This document shows, piece after piece, positions 43,994 to 53,706 of a stretch of DNA of 64,000 bases. Each line of letters starts with the position of its first letter. Position 1 is the first letter of the stretch. This DNA is from Stenotrophomonas nematodicola (GTDB taxonomy: Bacteria; Pseudomonadota; Gammaproteobacteria; Xanthomonadales; Xanthomonadaceae). The notes under the pieces are model-generated. The model saw nothing but the letters and a program-made list of their open reading frames with translations, was not told where the DNA came from and made no database searches. The DNA lies in the NCBI RefSeq assembly GCF_009467805.1, contig NZ_WIAY01000001.1, forward strand, positions 624,982-688,981, in the 5' to 3' direction. Both the position numbers and the translations under genes were made by a program.

Positions 43994-44454
43994 GCACCGA
44001 TCCACGCACGCGCGCCGAGGATGCGCACTGGCAGGCACAGGAATGCGGCCGGCGGGCAGCGATGGCGCCTCCCGCGGCACCGATGGATGCGGACAGCCGC
44101 GATTACCTGCAGATCGCCCAGGCGCTGCGCACTCTGCCGCGCAGCGCGCCGCCAGCGGATTTCGCCACCACGGTCGCCCGCCAGATCACCCCGCGCAGGA
44201 GCGTCGGTCTGGAACGCTGGTTGCTGCCACCGCTGTTCGTCGCACTGGCTGTCACCCTCTCTGCCGCCGCCGCCGCGCATGCCCGGACCTGGTGGCAGGC
44301 GATCGAACATGCCCTGACGCGCGACGGCGGCCACTGGCTGCTGGCCTGCGCCCTGTGCGCACTGGCCACCTGGGCCATCCGGCCCCTGCTGCGGTATGCG
44401 CTGCACCATGCCGGTGCGATCCCCCGGGCGCCCGGCCGCGCACGCCTCCGCTAG
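43990..44454 (+). CDS. putative anti-sigma factor, two-helix membrane protein
   Basis: 154 residues, starting inside the sigma-factor stop (ATGA). Cytoplasmic N-terminal half of about 75 residues with LQIAQALRTLPRSAPPADFA, then two hydrophobic helices (WLLPPLFVALAVTLSAAAAA and WLLACALCALATWAI). No zinc-binding HxxxCxxC motif. Anti-sigma function is inferred from coupling and topology. Confidence 0.65.
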   Translation: MSTDPRTRAEDAHWQAQECGRRAAMAPPAAPMDADSRDYLQIAQALRTLPRSAPPADFATTVARQITPRRSVGLERWLLPPLFVALAVTLSAAAAAHARTWWQAIEHALTRDGGHWLLACALCALATWAIRPLLRYALHHAGAIPRAPGRARLR

Positions 44455-44541
44455 CGTGCGGCACCCCGGCATGTGCTGGAATCGCCGGGGTCCACCAGCA
44501 GAAGGACCGTTGTCCAGCGCCTGCCCAGATCCGGGAGACCC

Positions 44542-45006
44542 ATGATCCTTCCCGTTACGGCCACTGCGCTGCGCGCACTGCACCATGACGCCTGCCAGCA
44601 CCCGTTCGATCCGGGCAGCGCCCTCGCCCCGCCGGAGGTGCTGCATCTGCTCGCCGGGCTCGCGGCCTGCATCGAGCCGGCATTCGTGCCAGCCGCCTGG
44701 CTGATACTCGATGACGGCCAGCCGGTTGGTCTGTGCTCGGCCATGCGCATCCCCATCGATGGCGACCTGAACATCGGCTACGGCATCGCGCCGGATCGCC
44801 AGGGGCGCGGCATCACCACCCGGGCCATCGGCGAGCTGGTGCGCTGGTGCGCACGCGACGGACGCCTGCGAAAGCTCACCGCCGAAACCGCGGTGGACAA
44901 CATCGCCTCCCAGCGGGTGCTGGCGCGCAACGGGTTCCTGCAGGTCGGCCACGGCATGGATGCCGATGCCGGGCCCGTCCTGTGCTGGGCACTGGAGCTG
45001 CCGTAA
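44542..45006 (+). CDS. GNAT family N-acetyltransferase
   Basis: 154 residues with the GNAT acetyl-CoA loop (IGYGIAPDRQGRGITTRAIG) and the C-terminal NIASQRVLARNGFLQVG typical of RimJ/RimL-like members. Substrate unknown. Starts at an ATG after GGGAG, about 90 bp past the anti-sigma gene. Confidence 0.85.
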   Translation: MILPVTATALRALHHDACQHPFDPGSALAPPEVLHLLAGLAACIEPAFVPAAWLILDDGQPVGLCSAMRIPIDGDLNIGYGIAPDRQGRGITTRAIGELVRWCARDGRLRKLTAETAVDNIASQRVLARNGFLQVGHGMDADAGPVLCWALELP

Positions 45007-45048
45007 CCAGCGCTTCCCGGCTGCCGGCCCACCCGGCAGCCGCATCGA

Positions 45049-48000
45049 TCAGGCCGCGGGTGCGGTCACGCACAGCGCGCCGTTGCGCGCTTCCAGGCGA
45101 CCGTGGTCGAGCAGTACCTGCACCTGTGCGGCGATGCGCTCGCGCAGCGGCTGGCTGAGTGCCTGGAAACCCAGCCGCCGCGCCACCGGCACGGCCACTT
45201 CATCGGCGCCCGCGCCGTGCGCGCCTTCGATCACCTCCAGCAGCGCCTGGCGGATCTCCTGGGGCGGCAGCATCTCCGGGCGGCGCAGCGAGCGCGAGGT
45301 GGCGGTCATGCGGTTGCGCACCACCACGGGACTGCCGTCGCGGAGATAGCAGCCGTCTTCAACCGCAAGCGTGCCGCCGCGACCGGCATGCGCCAATGCC
45401 GCCTGGACCGCAGCCTGGATGCGTGAACCGGCGCGCTGCAGGTTCCACAGGTCGCGCACGCGCGCGATGATCTCGTCTTCGTGGATCGGACCTTCGATCT
45501 CCACGATGCGCTCGACGGTGGTGGCCATGCTGCCCAGCGGCACATCGTGCGGGGCCAGCGCGGCGTGTGCCGGCGCGAAATCCGCCTGCACGTAGGCCAC
45601 CGCGCCGCCGTCGTCGGCGCCGCCGGACAGCGTCCCCCCGTCGATCCGGCGCTGCACCGCAGGCACCGGCACCGCCGCCTCGATCTCGGTCGGTGCGCGG
45701 GTGGACACGCCTCCTGCCTGCCGTTGGCGTGCGTCGGCCAGCGCGGCGAGCAGGCGCTGCAGCTCCGCCTCGGGGCGCTGGAACCAGTCGGTGCTCCAGA
45801 TCCGGTGGATGTTCCAGCCGTGGTTTTCCAGGATTTCCTGGCGCAGCCGGTCGCGGTCGCGCGCCGACGGGGCGGCGTGGTAAGCCGCGCCATCGCATTC
45901 GATGCCCAGCAGATAGCGGCCCGCCGCATCCGGATCGACCACCGCCAGATCGATGAAGAAGCCCGCCACACCGACCTGGTTGTCCACCTGGAAGCCCTGC
46001 GCGGCCAGCGCCTCCTGCACCGCCGCCTCGAAGGGCGAGTCAACACCGCGACCGGTGGGCTGGGCCACGCCCAGGTCGCCCTTCTCGGCATACTGCAGGA
46101 ACGCTTTCAGCGCGACGACGCCAAGGCGGGTGCGCTCATCCACGCGGATGTCGTCGGCGGTGATGCTGCTGAACACTTCGCAGCGCTGGCGTGCACGGGT
46201 AATCAGCACGTTGAGGCGGCGATGGCCGCCATCGGCGTTCAGAGGACCGAAGCCCTGGTAGAGCTTGCCATCGCCCTTGGCGCGACCGTAGCCGATCGAA
46301 ATCAGGATGACATCGCGCTCGTCGCCCTGGATGTTCTCCAGGTTCTTGACGAAGAACGGCTCATGCGGATGGCGGCCGATGAACGCTTCCAGCTCGGGGT
46401 GCTGCCGACGCGCCAGTTCCAGCGCGTCGCTGATCGCCTGGCGCTGGCGGACCGACATCGCCCCCACGCCCAGCGTCAACTGCGGGCTGTGCCGCGCGTG
46501 GTCGACCACGGCCTCGGCGATGGCGGCCGCTTCGACATCGTTCCTGTAGGTGTTGCCACGGTCGAAGCGACCTTCCGGCAGGTAGCGAAGGCGCAGGCCG
46601 GACTGGCTGCGCTCACGGTCCGGGCTCGGCACGATGAACAGCTTGCCCTCGTAGAAGGTCTTGTTGGACACCGCGATCAGCGATTCGTGGCGGCTGCGGT
46701 AGTGCCACTGCAACATGCGCTGGGGCAGCCCCTTGGCCGCGCACAGCGACAGCACGCTTTCCAGGTCCCTGGCCTGTGCGCCCTCTTCCTCGACCGGGTC
46801 GTCTTCGGCGCCGCCCAGGCGGGCGAAGAACGAGGTGGGCGGCAGCTGTTTGTCGTCGCCCACGACCACGATCTGGCGGCAGCGCGCGATCGCCCCGAGC
46901 GCATCCACCGGCTCGACCTGGCTGGCTTCGTCGATCACCAGCAGATCGAAGTCGATGGCGCCGGGCTCCAGGAACTGCGCGACCGACAGCGGGCTCATCA
47001 TGAATACCGGTTTGATCGTCTGGATCGGCGAGGCGCACAGACGGAACAGGCGACGCAGGGCCATGTGGTTGCGCTTGCGGGCGATTTCGCTGCGCAGCGT
47101 CCCCAGGGCGCCAATGCCGTCCACGCCACCACGTGGCAGGCCGGCATGGTGGGCCTCGGCCGCCTCGACCTGGGCCAGGCGCAGGCGCGTGCGGTCCCAC
47201 TGGCGGAACTGGGCCACCAGTGTCTCGTGCTGCCGCCCGTCGAACGCCGCCAATGCCGGGTCAGCCGTGGTGGCCAGCGTCAGCATCGCCAGGTGGAACG
47301 CACAGTGATACAGCGCCTCGGCCTGGTCCGGCGTATGCCCCTCCACAACGGCCAGCGCCAGCGGCGCCTGCAGGCCCAGCGCATCCGCGCGGCGGGCCGC
47401 TTCGGCATAGGCCAGCCAGGCCAGCAAGCCGTCCACATCCACTGCCCAGGCAGCGGACCGGCGCTGCAGGTGGTCCAGCGCCGCCTGCTCCAGGCAAGGC
47501 GCCGCCACGGCCTGGACCGTATCGACCTGCAACCGCGTGGCAAACATCTCCCACTGCATCGCAACCGCCGACACCGCCGCGCGTGCCCGCGCGGTCGCCG
47601 TGGCCAGGCCCTGCCGGTCCTGCAGCACCGCGGCCAGCTCACGCGTGTCCAACCCACCCAGCGGGGGCGACTGCTGCACCCAGCCGAGAATCGACTCGGC
47701 CAGGGCCCAGTCCGTGGCGGCACCCTGCCAGACAGAGCCGAACGCCGCCGTGGCGGTGGGCGCGATCGCGGTCAGCGCGGCCTCCGCGCCTCGCGCGGTG
47801 ATCAGATCATCCAGCAGCGCAAGGCGCGCGGCCGTGCCGTTGGGCAGCGGGCCCTTCATCACGCTGCGCAGCTGGGCGATGGCCTGGCGGTAGCTGCCGT
47901 TGAAGATCCGCAGCAGGCGGTCGCCGTGCGCGGCGATCGCCAACCGCTGCGGAACCCAGTACGCAGACCACGCCATGTCGATGACCTGATCGACGCGGGC

Positions 48001-49803
48001 GGCGCGCATGCGTGTGAGTACCTGCCCCTGCTGCAGCGCGTCGCGCAGCGAGCCCAGCCCCGCCGTCCACACACCCGAGGCGATGGTGCTGCGGTCGAAA
48101 GCCGGCGCGGCCGCCAGCATGTCAGCCACCTGGCATTGCTGCTCCAGCGCGCGCAGGTCTGCGGCAGCCGGCACACCCAGCGCCGCCCCCAACCCGTCGG
48201 CAGCGTCCACCGCAGTCTGGACGGCCGCCGCCAGCTGCGCGTTGGCGGCCACCATATCCTCCGCCTGGGTGCGCAGCACCGGGCCGTGCGCGACGCCCCG
48301 CCACACATGCGCCTGCGGATTCCCCACCCGCGGCAGCACCGCGCAGACCTCGCGCAGCACTGCACTGCGCTGGTCCAGATCGGCCCGCGACCATGCGCCG
48401 GCATCGTCGATCCGGTACGGCGGCCGACCCGCGCGGGGCAGGCCACGGATCAACTCGCCCAGAATGCGGAACGGCGTCATCCCGGCCTTTCCGACCGGTG
48501 CGTGCATGCGCATGGCGTGATCGTTGAGGTGGTCGCGCAGCGCATCCAGCCGCGCCACGCCCCCTGCCACGTCCGTCGCTTCCGGCCGGCCGATCTGCAG
48601 CGTGCGGCCGAGTTCTTCCAGCACGCTGCGCTTGTTGGCCTTGTTGCTGTGCAGCTCCAGGCACAGCGGCCCCAACCCGACGTTCTCGAGGCGGCGCTTG
48701 ACCACCTCCAGCGCGGCCATCTTTTCCGAGACGAACAACACCTTGCGCCCATCACCGACCGCAGTGGCGATCAGGTTGGCGATGGTCTGCGACTTGCCGG
48801 TGCCCGGCGGCCCCTGGATGACCAGGTCCTGGCCGCGACGCACGGCTTCGATGGCCAGCGCCTGCGAGCTGTCGCAATCCATGACGTGCTTGAGATCGGC
48901 TGCGGGAATCAGCGCATCCAGGAACCCGGGGCCTTCGGCCGGCAGGTCGCTGTCACAGCTGTCGAACCCCTCGCCGAGCAGGCCGCGGACCAGCCGGTTC
49001 TGATCGATCGGGTTGCCGGCCGGCCATTTTTCCGGGTCCAGGTCGAGAAACATCAGCAGTTTGGAAAACGAGAAGAAGCCGAGCTGCAGTGCGTTGTCCA
49101 GCACACTCCAGCCGGGCTGGGCGGCAACGCAGGCGCGCACCGCATCGAAGTACGCCGCCAGGTCGAACGTATCGGCGTCGGGGAACGGTGGCAGCACGAT
49201 GCCGAAATCCACCCGGAGCTTCTCGCGCAACGACAGGTTCTCCTGCGGGTCCTCTTCGGCCCAGCGCAGGGCGAAGCGATCGCGCGCGCTCTTGCGCTCC
49301 AGCACCACCGGCAGCAGCACCAGCGGCGCGTGGCGGACCTCGTCGGCGGCCGCGGACGGCTCACGGAAGGCCAGTTGCCCCAAGGCGAGGTACAGCACGT
49401 TGACGCCCTGCTCTTCGAGCATGGTGCGGTACTCGTAGTACATGTCCAGCAGGCGCTTCTGCAGGTGTTCGGACTTGAGCCGGGTCTGCAGGCGCGAGTC
49501 GGTATGGTGCGCGGCCAGCGTGGCGGGGTCGGCCGGCTCGTCGCCGGGCTGCGGCAGTGCGGGCAGGTCCGCTTCCACGGATGATTCCGTTTCGGGAATG
49601 CCCTCCACGTCGGCATCGCCGCCCACCGCCGCGAAGGTCATGGCCTTGCGATCGAGCAGCGTCTGCAGCGTCGGCACGGCGCGCTCGTCGTGAAACACCA
49701 GCGAGCGGCTGGAGGGCTTCTTCGGCAGGTTCAGCAGCCGGTTGCGATAGGTAAGATCAAGCAGCACGCGACGTTGCGCCTGCAGCGTATCCCTGATGCT
49801 CAT
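45049..49803 (-). CDS. DUF4011 - SF1 helicase - nuclease - DUF3320 protein, defence candidate
   Basis: 1584 residues. N-terminal DUF4011 part (LLDLTYRNRLLNLPKK, then LLDMYYEYRTMLEEQGVNVL); SF1 helicase core with Walker A IQGPPGTGKSQTIANLI near residue 328, Walker B LLVIDEASQVEP near 955, GDDKQLPPTSFF, QWHYRSRHESLIAVS and RRLNVLITRARQR; a Vsr/PD-(D/E)xK nuclease segment near residue 1300 (FFIDLAVVD, GIECDGAAYH, WNIHRIWSTDWFQ); and C-terminal DUF3320. The same architecture is known from single-gene antiphage systems of the Hhe type. All helicase and nuclease residues I can check look intact. It is a single gene between a GNAT gene and sodA. Confidence 0.88.
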   Translation of the reverse strand: MSIRDTLQAQRRVLLDLTYRNRLLNLPKKPSSRSLVFHDERAVPTLQTLLDRKAMTFAAVGGDADVEGIPETESSVEADLPALPQPGDEPADPATLAAHHTDSRLQTRLKSEHLQKRLLDMYYEYRTMLEEQGVNVLYLALGQLAFREPSAAADEVRHAPLVLLPVVLERKSARDRFALRWAEEDPQENLSLREKLRVDFGIVLPPFPDADTFDLAAYFDAVRACVAAQPGWSVLDNALQLGFFSFSKLLMFLDLDPEKWPAGNPIDQNRLVRGLLGEGFDSCDSDLPAEGPGFLDALIPAADLKHVMDCDSSQALAIEAVRRGQDLVIQGPPGTGKSQTIANLIATAVGDGRKVLFVSEKMAALEVVKRRLENVGLGPLCLELHSNKANKRSVLEELGRTLQIGRPEATDVAGGVARLDALRDHLNDHAMRMHAPVGKAGMTPFRILGELIRGLPRAGRPPYRIDDAGAWSRADLDQRSAVLREVCAVLPRVGNPQAHVWRGVAHGPVLRTQAEDMVAANAQLAAAVQTAVDAADGLGAALGVPAAADLRALEQQCQVADMLAAAPAFDRSTIASGVWTAGLGSLRDALQQGQVLTRMRAARVDQVIDMAWSAYWVPQRLAIAAHGDRLLRIFNGSYRQAIAQLRSVMKGPLPNGTAARLALLDDLITARGAEAALTAIAPTATAAFGSVWQGAATDWALAESILGWVQQSPPLGGLDTRELAAVLQDRQGLATATARARAAVSAVAMQWEMFATRLQVDTVQAVAAPCLEQAALDHLQRRSAAWAVDVDGLLAWLAYAEAARRADALGLQAPLALAVVEGHTPDQAEALYHCAFHLAMLTLATTADPALAAFDGRQHETLVAQFRQWDRTRLRLAQVEAAEAHHAGLPRGGVDGIGALGTLRSEIARKRNHMALRRLFRLCASPIQTIKPVFMMSPLSVAQFLEPGAIDFDLLVIDEASQVEPVDALGAIARCRQIVVVGDDKQLPPTSFFARLGGAEDDPVEEEGAQARDLESVLSLCAAKGLPQRMLQWHYRSRHESLIAVSNKTFYEGKLFIVPSPDRERSQSGLRLRYLPEGRFDRGNTYRNDVEAAAIAEAVVDHARHSPQLTLGVGAMSVRQRQAISDALELARRQHPELEAFIGRHPHEPFFVKNLENIQGDERDVILISIGYGRAKGDGKLYQGFGPLNADGGHRRLNVLITRARQRCEVFSSITADDIRVDERTRLGVVALKAFLQYAEKGDLGVAQPTGRGVDSPFEAAVQEALAAQGFQVDNQVGVAGFFIDLAVVDPDAAGRYLLGIECDGAAYHAAPSARDRDRLRQEILENHGWNIHRIWSTDWFQRPEAELQRLLAALADARQRQAGGVSTRAPTEIEAAVPVPAVQRRIDGGTLSGGADDGGAVAYVQADFAPAHAALAPHDVPLGSMATTVERIVEIEGPIHEDEIIARVRDLWNLQRAGSRIQAAVQAALAHAGRGGTLAVEDGCYLRDGSPVVVRNRMTATSRSLRRPEMLPPQEIRQALLEVIEGAHGAGADEVAVPVARRLGFQALSQPLRERIAAQVQVLLDHGRLEARNGALCVTAPAA

Positions 49804-49933
49804 CGCCGATGTTCCTCTGATGATCCGGCCGGCCAGCACCACACCGGGGGGAACTGGGGCTGCACGGTGTACTGGTCCGGTGGTCCACGCGGGACCCTGA
49901 CCGGGAATGATGCCATGTGCCGGACGCGGACGC

Positions 49934-49964
49934 TTGACCTCAACTTACATTGAGGTTCTATGGT
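49934..49964 (+). promoter_or_regulatory. SoxR-type box and promoter of sodA
   Basis: CCTCAACTTACATTGAGG (49938-49955) matches the SoxR box at 15 of 18 positions, between a -35 TTGACC (49934-49939) and a -10 TATGGT (49959-49964). The 19-bp spacer is the overlong spacing that SoxR-type regulators need. Confidence 0.75.
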
Positions 49965-49990
49965 GACGCCTCCTTTCTGGAGCCGTACCG

Positions 49991-50623
49991 ATGACCTACA
50001 CCCTCCCCACCCTGTCCTACGCCTACGAGGCGCTGGAACCGCACTTCGACGCGCGCACGATGGAGATCCACCACGCACGCCACCACCAGACCTACATCAA
50101 CAACCTCAACGCGGCACTCGCCGATGCCGGTATCGACCAGACGCCGGTGGAAACGCTGATCGCCGATCTGGAGGCGCTGCCGGACGCGCTGCGCACTGCC
50201 GTGCGCAACAATGGCGGCGGCCACGCCAACCACAGCCTGTTCTGGACCGTGCTCAGCCCCAGCGGCGGCGGCGAGCCGCAGGGCCCGGTGGCCGAGGCGA
50301 TCGCCCGTGACCTGGGGGGCTACGCGGCCTTCAAGGAGGCATTCACCAAGGCCGCTCAGACCCGCTTCGGCAGTGGCTGGGCGTGGCTCACCCTGATGCC
50401 CGATGGCACGCTGCGGGTGGAAAGCAGCGCCAACCAGGACAGCCCGCTGATGGGCGATGTCGCCGGGCTGTCGGGCGGCACGCCGATCCTGGGTCTGGAT
50501 GTCTGGGAACATGCGTATTACCTGAACTACCAGAACCGTCGCCCCGACTACATCGCCGCGTTCTTCCAACTGATCGACTGGGCCGAAGTGACGCGCCGCT
50601 TCCACGCCGCGGGCGGACGCTGA
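49991..50623 (+). CDS. sodA: superoxide dismutase, Mn type
   Basis: 210 residues. Metal ligands lie in the usual places: His in [17 protein letters not shown], His in [11 protein letters not shown], Asp and His in [29 protein letters not shown] and LDVWEHAYY are Mn-type signatures. It removes superoxide in the cytosol. A SoxR-type promoter lies upstream, and its TGA overlaps the next ATG (TGATG). Confidence 0.95.
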   Translation: MTYTLPTLSYAYEALEPHFDARTMEIHHARHHQTYINNLNAALADAGIDQTPVETLIADLEALPDALRTAVRNNGGGHANHSLFWTVLSPSGGGEPQGPVAEAIARDLGGYAAFKEAFTKAAQTRFGSGWAWLTLMPDGTLRVESSANQDSPLMGDVAGLSGGTPILGLDVWEHAYYLNYQNRRPDYIAAFFQLIDWAEVTRRFHAAGGR

Positions 50624-51177
50624 TGGACGCAGGTCCAGCGCTGGATCACGGCCGGACAGTCGCGGACGTGCCCGCGCTGGACCTGCCCGGCGACGCCACC
50701 TTGACGGCTGCGGCACTGCGCCATGCCTTCGGCCAGTACCCCACCGGCGTGGCCGTGGTCACCACCCGCGCCGAAGACGGCGCACTGCGGGCGATGACCA
50801 TCAATTCGTTCGCCTCGCTGTCGCTGGACCCGCCACTGATCATGTGGAGCCTGTGCGCGCACTCGCTGGACCTGCCGCTGTACCGGCCTGGCCAGCCGTT
50901 TGGAATCAGCATCCTGGCGGCCGGCCAGACCGCGATCGCCCGTCACTTTGCCGATGGTCGCCTCCGGCATACCCCCCTGCCGGACGCGATCACGCCGCAT
51001 GCCAGTGGCATCGCGGTGGTCCGCGATGCGGTGGGGCATCTGCTGTGCACGGTGGAGCGGACGCTACCCGGCGGCGACCACATGATGATCCTGGGCCGGG
51101 TCGCCCGCGTGGAGACGGCCCCAGGCGATACGCTTGCCTTCCATCGTGGGCGGTGTGCCCATCTCAGGACGCCATAA
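50623..51177 (+). CDS. flavin reductase family protein
   Basis: 184 residues, flavin reductase-like split barrel: LRHAFGQYPTGVAVVTTRAE, MTINSFASLSLDPPLIMWSL, FGISILAAGQTAIARHFAD, LCTVERTLPGGDHMMILGRV. It would reduce FMN/FAD with NAD(P)H. It starts in the sodA stop (TGATG) and is therefore part of the same SoxR-type operon. The conventional reductase role would make more reduced flavin, so its purpose beside SodA is open. Confidence 0.85.
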   Translation: MDAGPALDHGRTVADVPALDLPGDATLTAAALRHAFGQYPTGVAVVTTRAEDGALRAMTINSFASLSLDPPLIMWSLCAHSLDLPLYRPGQPFGISILAAGQTAIARHFADGRLRHTPLPDAITPHASGIAVVRDAVGHLLCTVERTLPGGDHMMILGRVARVETAPGDTLAFHRGRCAHLRTP

Positions 51178-51503
51178 TGGACATCCAGGCGCTGCAACAG
51201 CTGCTGGACCGCGGCCGCGATGGCCCGCTGCTGCGCTTCAGCCTCGGCAAGGGCCTGCTCGACGCAGGCGATCCGGCCCTGGCCACCACGCACCTGGCGC
51301 AGTGCGTGGCCCAGGACCCGGACTACTCGGCCGGCTGGAAGCTGCTGGGCAAAGCCTGCCTGGCGGCTGGCGACGCGGCGGCCGCCGCCCAGGCATGGCG
51401 ACGCGGCATCGCGGTGGCCACGCACAATGGCGACAGGCAGGCGGAGAAGGAGATGACCGTGTTCCTGCGACGCGCGCTGAAAGCCCGTGCAAGGCAGGCA
51501 TGA
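51177..51503 (+). CDS. small tetratricopeptide-repeat protein
   Basis: 108 residues, about two TPR motifs (LRFSLGKGLLDAGDPALATT, HLAQCVAQDPDYSAGWKLLG, KACLAAGDAAAAAQAWRRGI) and a basic C-terminal helix. TPR domains mediate protein contacts. The ATG overlaps the flavin-reductase stop (TAATG), so all three genes sodA, reductase and TPR are coupled. Confidence 0.82.
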   Translation: MDIQALQQLLDRGRDGPLLRFSLGKGLLDAGDPALATTHLAQCVAQDPDYSAGWKLLGKACLAAGDAAAAAQAWRRGIAVATHNGDRQAEKEMTVFLRRALKARARQA

Positions 51504-51641
51504 GGCTGCGCCTGCGTCATCAGGACAGGCCCTTGCTGAGTGGCGTCATGACGCCGGACACACATACTGCGTTGTCCCGCCCAGCCCGCACAGCCGCAGC
51601 TCCCGGATCGCCCTCCCCCCCGTGCGTCCAGAGACGCAGGC

Positions 51642-52277
51642 TCAGTCACCCTTGCGGCGCTGCTGCTGCAGATCGAAACGCTGCATGGACGCGCGGATCA
51701 GGGCCCGGGCCTCGGCCGCCGTGCCCCAGCCGTTGAGCTGCACCGGGTTGCGTCCCGCGGGCAGATCTTTATAGACGCGGAAAAACGCCTCGATGCGCTG
51801 GCGCTCGATCAGCGGCAGATCGTCGAGGTCACGGATGCCGGCGTAGGTCGGGTCGAGTTTGTCGGTCGGAACGCCGATCACCTTCTCGTCCTGCTCGCCG
51901 TTGTCCACCATCTTCAGGTAGCCGATCGGGCGGAACCGCACGATCACCCCCGGATGCAACGGCTCCCGGGTCAACACCAACGCGTCGAGGGGGTCGTTGT
52001 CGCCGGCCAGGGTGCGCGGCATCGAGCCGTAGTTGGCCGGGTACGCCACCGGCATCGACTGGAAGCGGTCCACGTGCACGAGCCCGTCCTCCTTGATTTC
52101 GTACTTGGTGAAACTGCCGGCCGGAATCTCCACGGCCAGGTTCGCTTCCTCGGGAGCTTCCTTCGGCTGCGCGGCCAGGAACGGGTGCAGCACCGCGTTG
52201 GTGGCGGTGCCGGCACCGGCCAGCAGCAACAGGAACGTGGCGATCACCATCCGGGACGCCGTGCGGTGCATGTCCAT
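51642..52277 (-). CDS. exported inorganic pyrophosphatase, family I
   Basis: 211 residues. A hydrophobic N-terminal segment (VIATFLLLLAGAGTATNAVL) serves as signal peptide or anchor, unlike the usual cytosolic enzyme. Family I core: YEIKEDGLVHVDRFQSMPVA, YPANYGSMPRTLAGDNDPLD (metal-binding aspartates), ALVLTREPLHPGVIVRFRPI, GYLKMVDNGEQDEKVIGVP. It would hydrolyse pyrophosphate in the periplasm. It follows the phosphatase gene by 49 bp on the same strand. Confidence 0.85.
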   Translation of the reverse strand: MDMHRTASRMVIATFLLLLAGAGTATNAVLHPFLAAQPKEAPEEANLAVEIPAGSFTKYEIKEDGLVHVDRFQSMPVAYPANYGSMPRTLAGDNDPLDALVLTREPLHPGVIVRFRPIGYLKMVDNGEQDEKVIGVPTDKLDPTYAGIRDLDDLPLIERQRIEAFFRVYKDLPAGRNPVQLNGWGTAAEARALIRASMQRFDLQQQRRKGD

Positions 52278-52326
52278 CCTTCTCTCCAGCGATGGCCGGG
52301 CAGCTCGCAGCCGCCCGGCATACAGG

Positions 52327-53706
52327 TCATTCCCAGCAACGGTCCGCGCGGCCCTTCAAGGTCTGTGTGCGGGTGCAGTCGCGGGGTGCGATTCGGTCAT
52401 CGGTCAGTTCAACCTTCTGTTTGACGCCATCGGCGCGGCGCGTCAACTCGAACCCGTCGTACAGCCGCCCGGTGACCGTGCGCGCCTCGTAGCGCAGGTG
52501 CTGGGGATCGATCTTCAGCACTTGGAACAACTGGGTGTCCTCACCCACCGGCGCCATAGTGGCACGGGCCTGCGCCGACAACCGGTACTGCTTCGGGCCT
52601 GCCACGGTGACCACGAACTGCGGCGTGGCGGCGTCGCCTTCGCCGCGACGCCCGTAGGTGTGGTCGTGGCCCTGCAGCACCAGATCGACGCGGTGGCGGC
52701 GCACCACCGGGAGCAGCACGTCGCGCAGCTCGGCGTTCTCGCGCCCTTCGCGTGGGGAGTAGAACGGCTGGTGCAGCAGCACGATGCTCCACGGGTGCGG
52801 GTTGTCGGCCAACACCTTGTCCAGCCACGCCGCCTGTGCGGCGGCGCTGCCCAGATCCAGCGCCGAGGTGCCGTCGAGCACCGCGATGCGCACGCCCTGG
52901 TAGTCGAACCAGTAGGTACTGGTGTCGGCAGCGGCCACGCCATTGCGCGGCAGCGCGAAAGTGACCGGCCAATGCCTGCCGAGCACGCGGCGCTCCTGCG
53001 GGGTGTCCTCGAACTCCTCGACGTACTCGTGGTTGCCGATCGCCGGCGCCACGGCCGTTTCCTGCGGCAGCCAGCCGGCAGCGGCGAACCATTCACCCCA
53101 TTCGCTGTCGTCCTGGCCGTCGCCGCCGCTGACCAGGTCACCGGCGAACAGGCTCAGGCGGGCGTCCGGCGCGGCTTTCAGCCCGGCACGCAGCACCCGC
53201 GAAACATGGCTGAGGTTCTTGTTCTGGGTGTCGCCGAAGTACAGCAGCGTCAGCGGTTGCTGCGCGGCGCCGGCGGTGCGCAGCTGGTTCCAGGCACTCC
53301 AGGTCCCCTGCCCCTGCACCCGCCACAGATACAGCGTGTCCGGTGCAAGGCCGCTCATGTCGGCGCGGTGGTAGTGGGCGGGACCGTTCTCGGTGTCCAG
53401 CGCGCGGGTGGCAGCGACCACGCGGACAGGCGTGCCGACGTCCGGCGAATCGCCCGCCAGCACCCACTCCAGCACCGGCGCATTGACCGTCGTATCGGTC
53501 CGCCACGACACGCCGACGCCGCGCGCGGCGTCCTGCGCCGGCGAGGCCACGATACGGTCAGGGAAGCCGGTCGCCGCGTAGTGGCGATTGCCGACCGGTA
53601 CCTGGGTGTTCGGTTCGGCGGTGCGGTCGGCCTGTTTCGCGACTACCGGGCCGGCCAGCAGCAGAGACAACGCCAGCGCGGCAGCGCCGAGGCAGCCGCG
53701 GGTCAT
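52327..53706 (-). CDS. secreted purple-acid-phosphatase-like metallophosphatase
   Basis: 459 residues. Signal peptide (GAAALALSLLLAGPVVAK), an N-terminal beta (FN3-like) domain, then a metallophosphoesterase core: LLYFGDTQNKN, SLFAGDLVSGGDGQDDSEWG, PAIGNHEYVEE, VLLHQPFYSP and VLQGHDHTYGRRG. These are the five metal-binding blocks of purple acid phosphatases. It would release phosphate from organic esters in the periplasm. Its ATG overlaps the phytase stop (ATGA). Confidence 0.86.
   Translation of the reverse strand: MTRGCLGAAALALSLLLAGPVVAKQADRTAEPNTQVPVGNRHYAATGFPDRIVASPAQDAARGVGVSWRTDTTVNAPVLEWVLAGDSPDVGTPVRVVAATRALDTENGPAHYHRADMSGLAPDTLYLWRVQGQGTWSAWNQLRTAGAAQQPLTLLYFGDTQNKNLSHVSRVLRAGLKAAPDARLSLFAGDLVSGGDGQDDSEWGEWFAAAGWLPQETAVAPAIGNHEYVEEFEDTPQERRVLGRHWPVTFALPRNGVAAADTSTYWFDYQGVRIAVLDGTSALDLGSAAAQAAWLDKVLADNPHPWSIVLLHQPFYSPREGRENAELRDVLLPVVRRHRVDLVLQGHDHTYGRRGEGDAATPQFVVTVAGPKQYRLSAQARATMAPVGEDTQLFQVLKIDPQHLRYEARTVTGRLYDGFELTRRADGVKQKVELTDDRIAPRDCTRTQTLKGRADRCWE

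Noticed and set aside
45481..49584. Long plus-strand open frame opposite the DUF4011-helicase gene
   Set aside because: Same reason: a compositional shadow of a gene with intact motifs on the minus strand.
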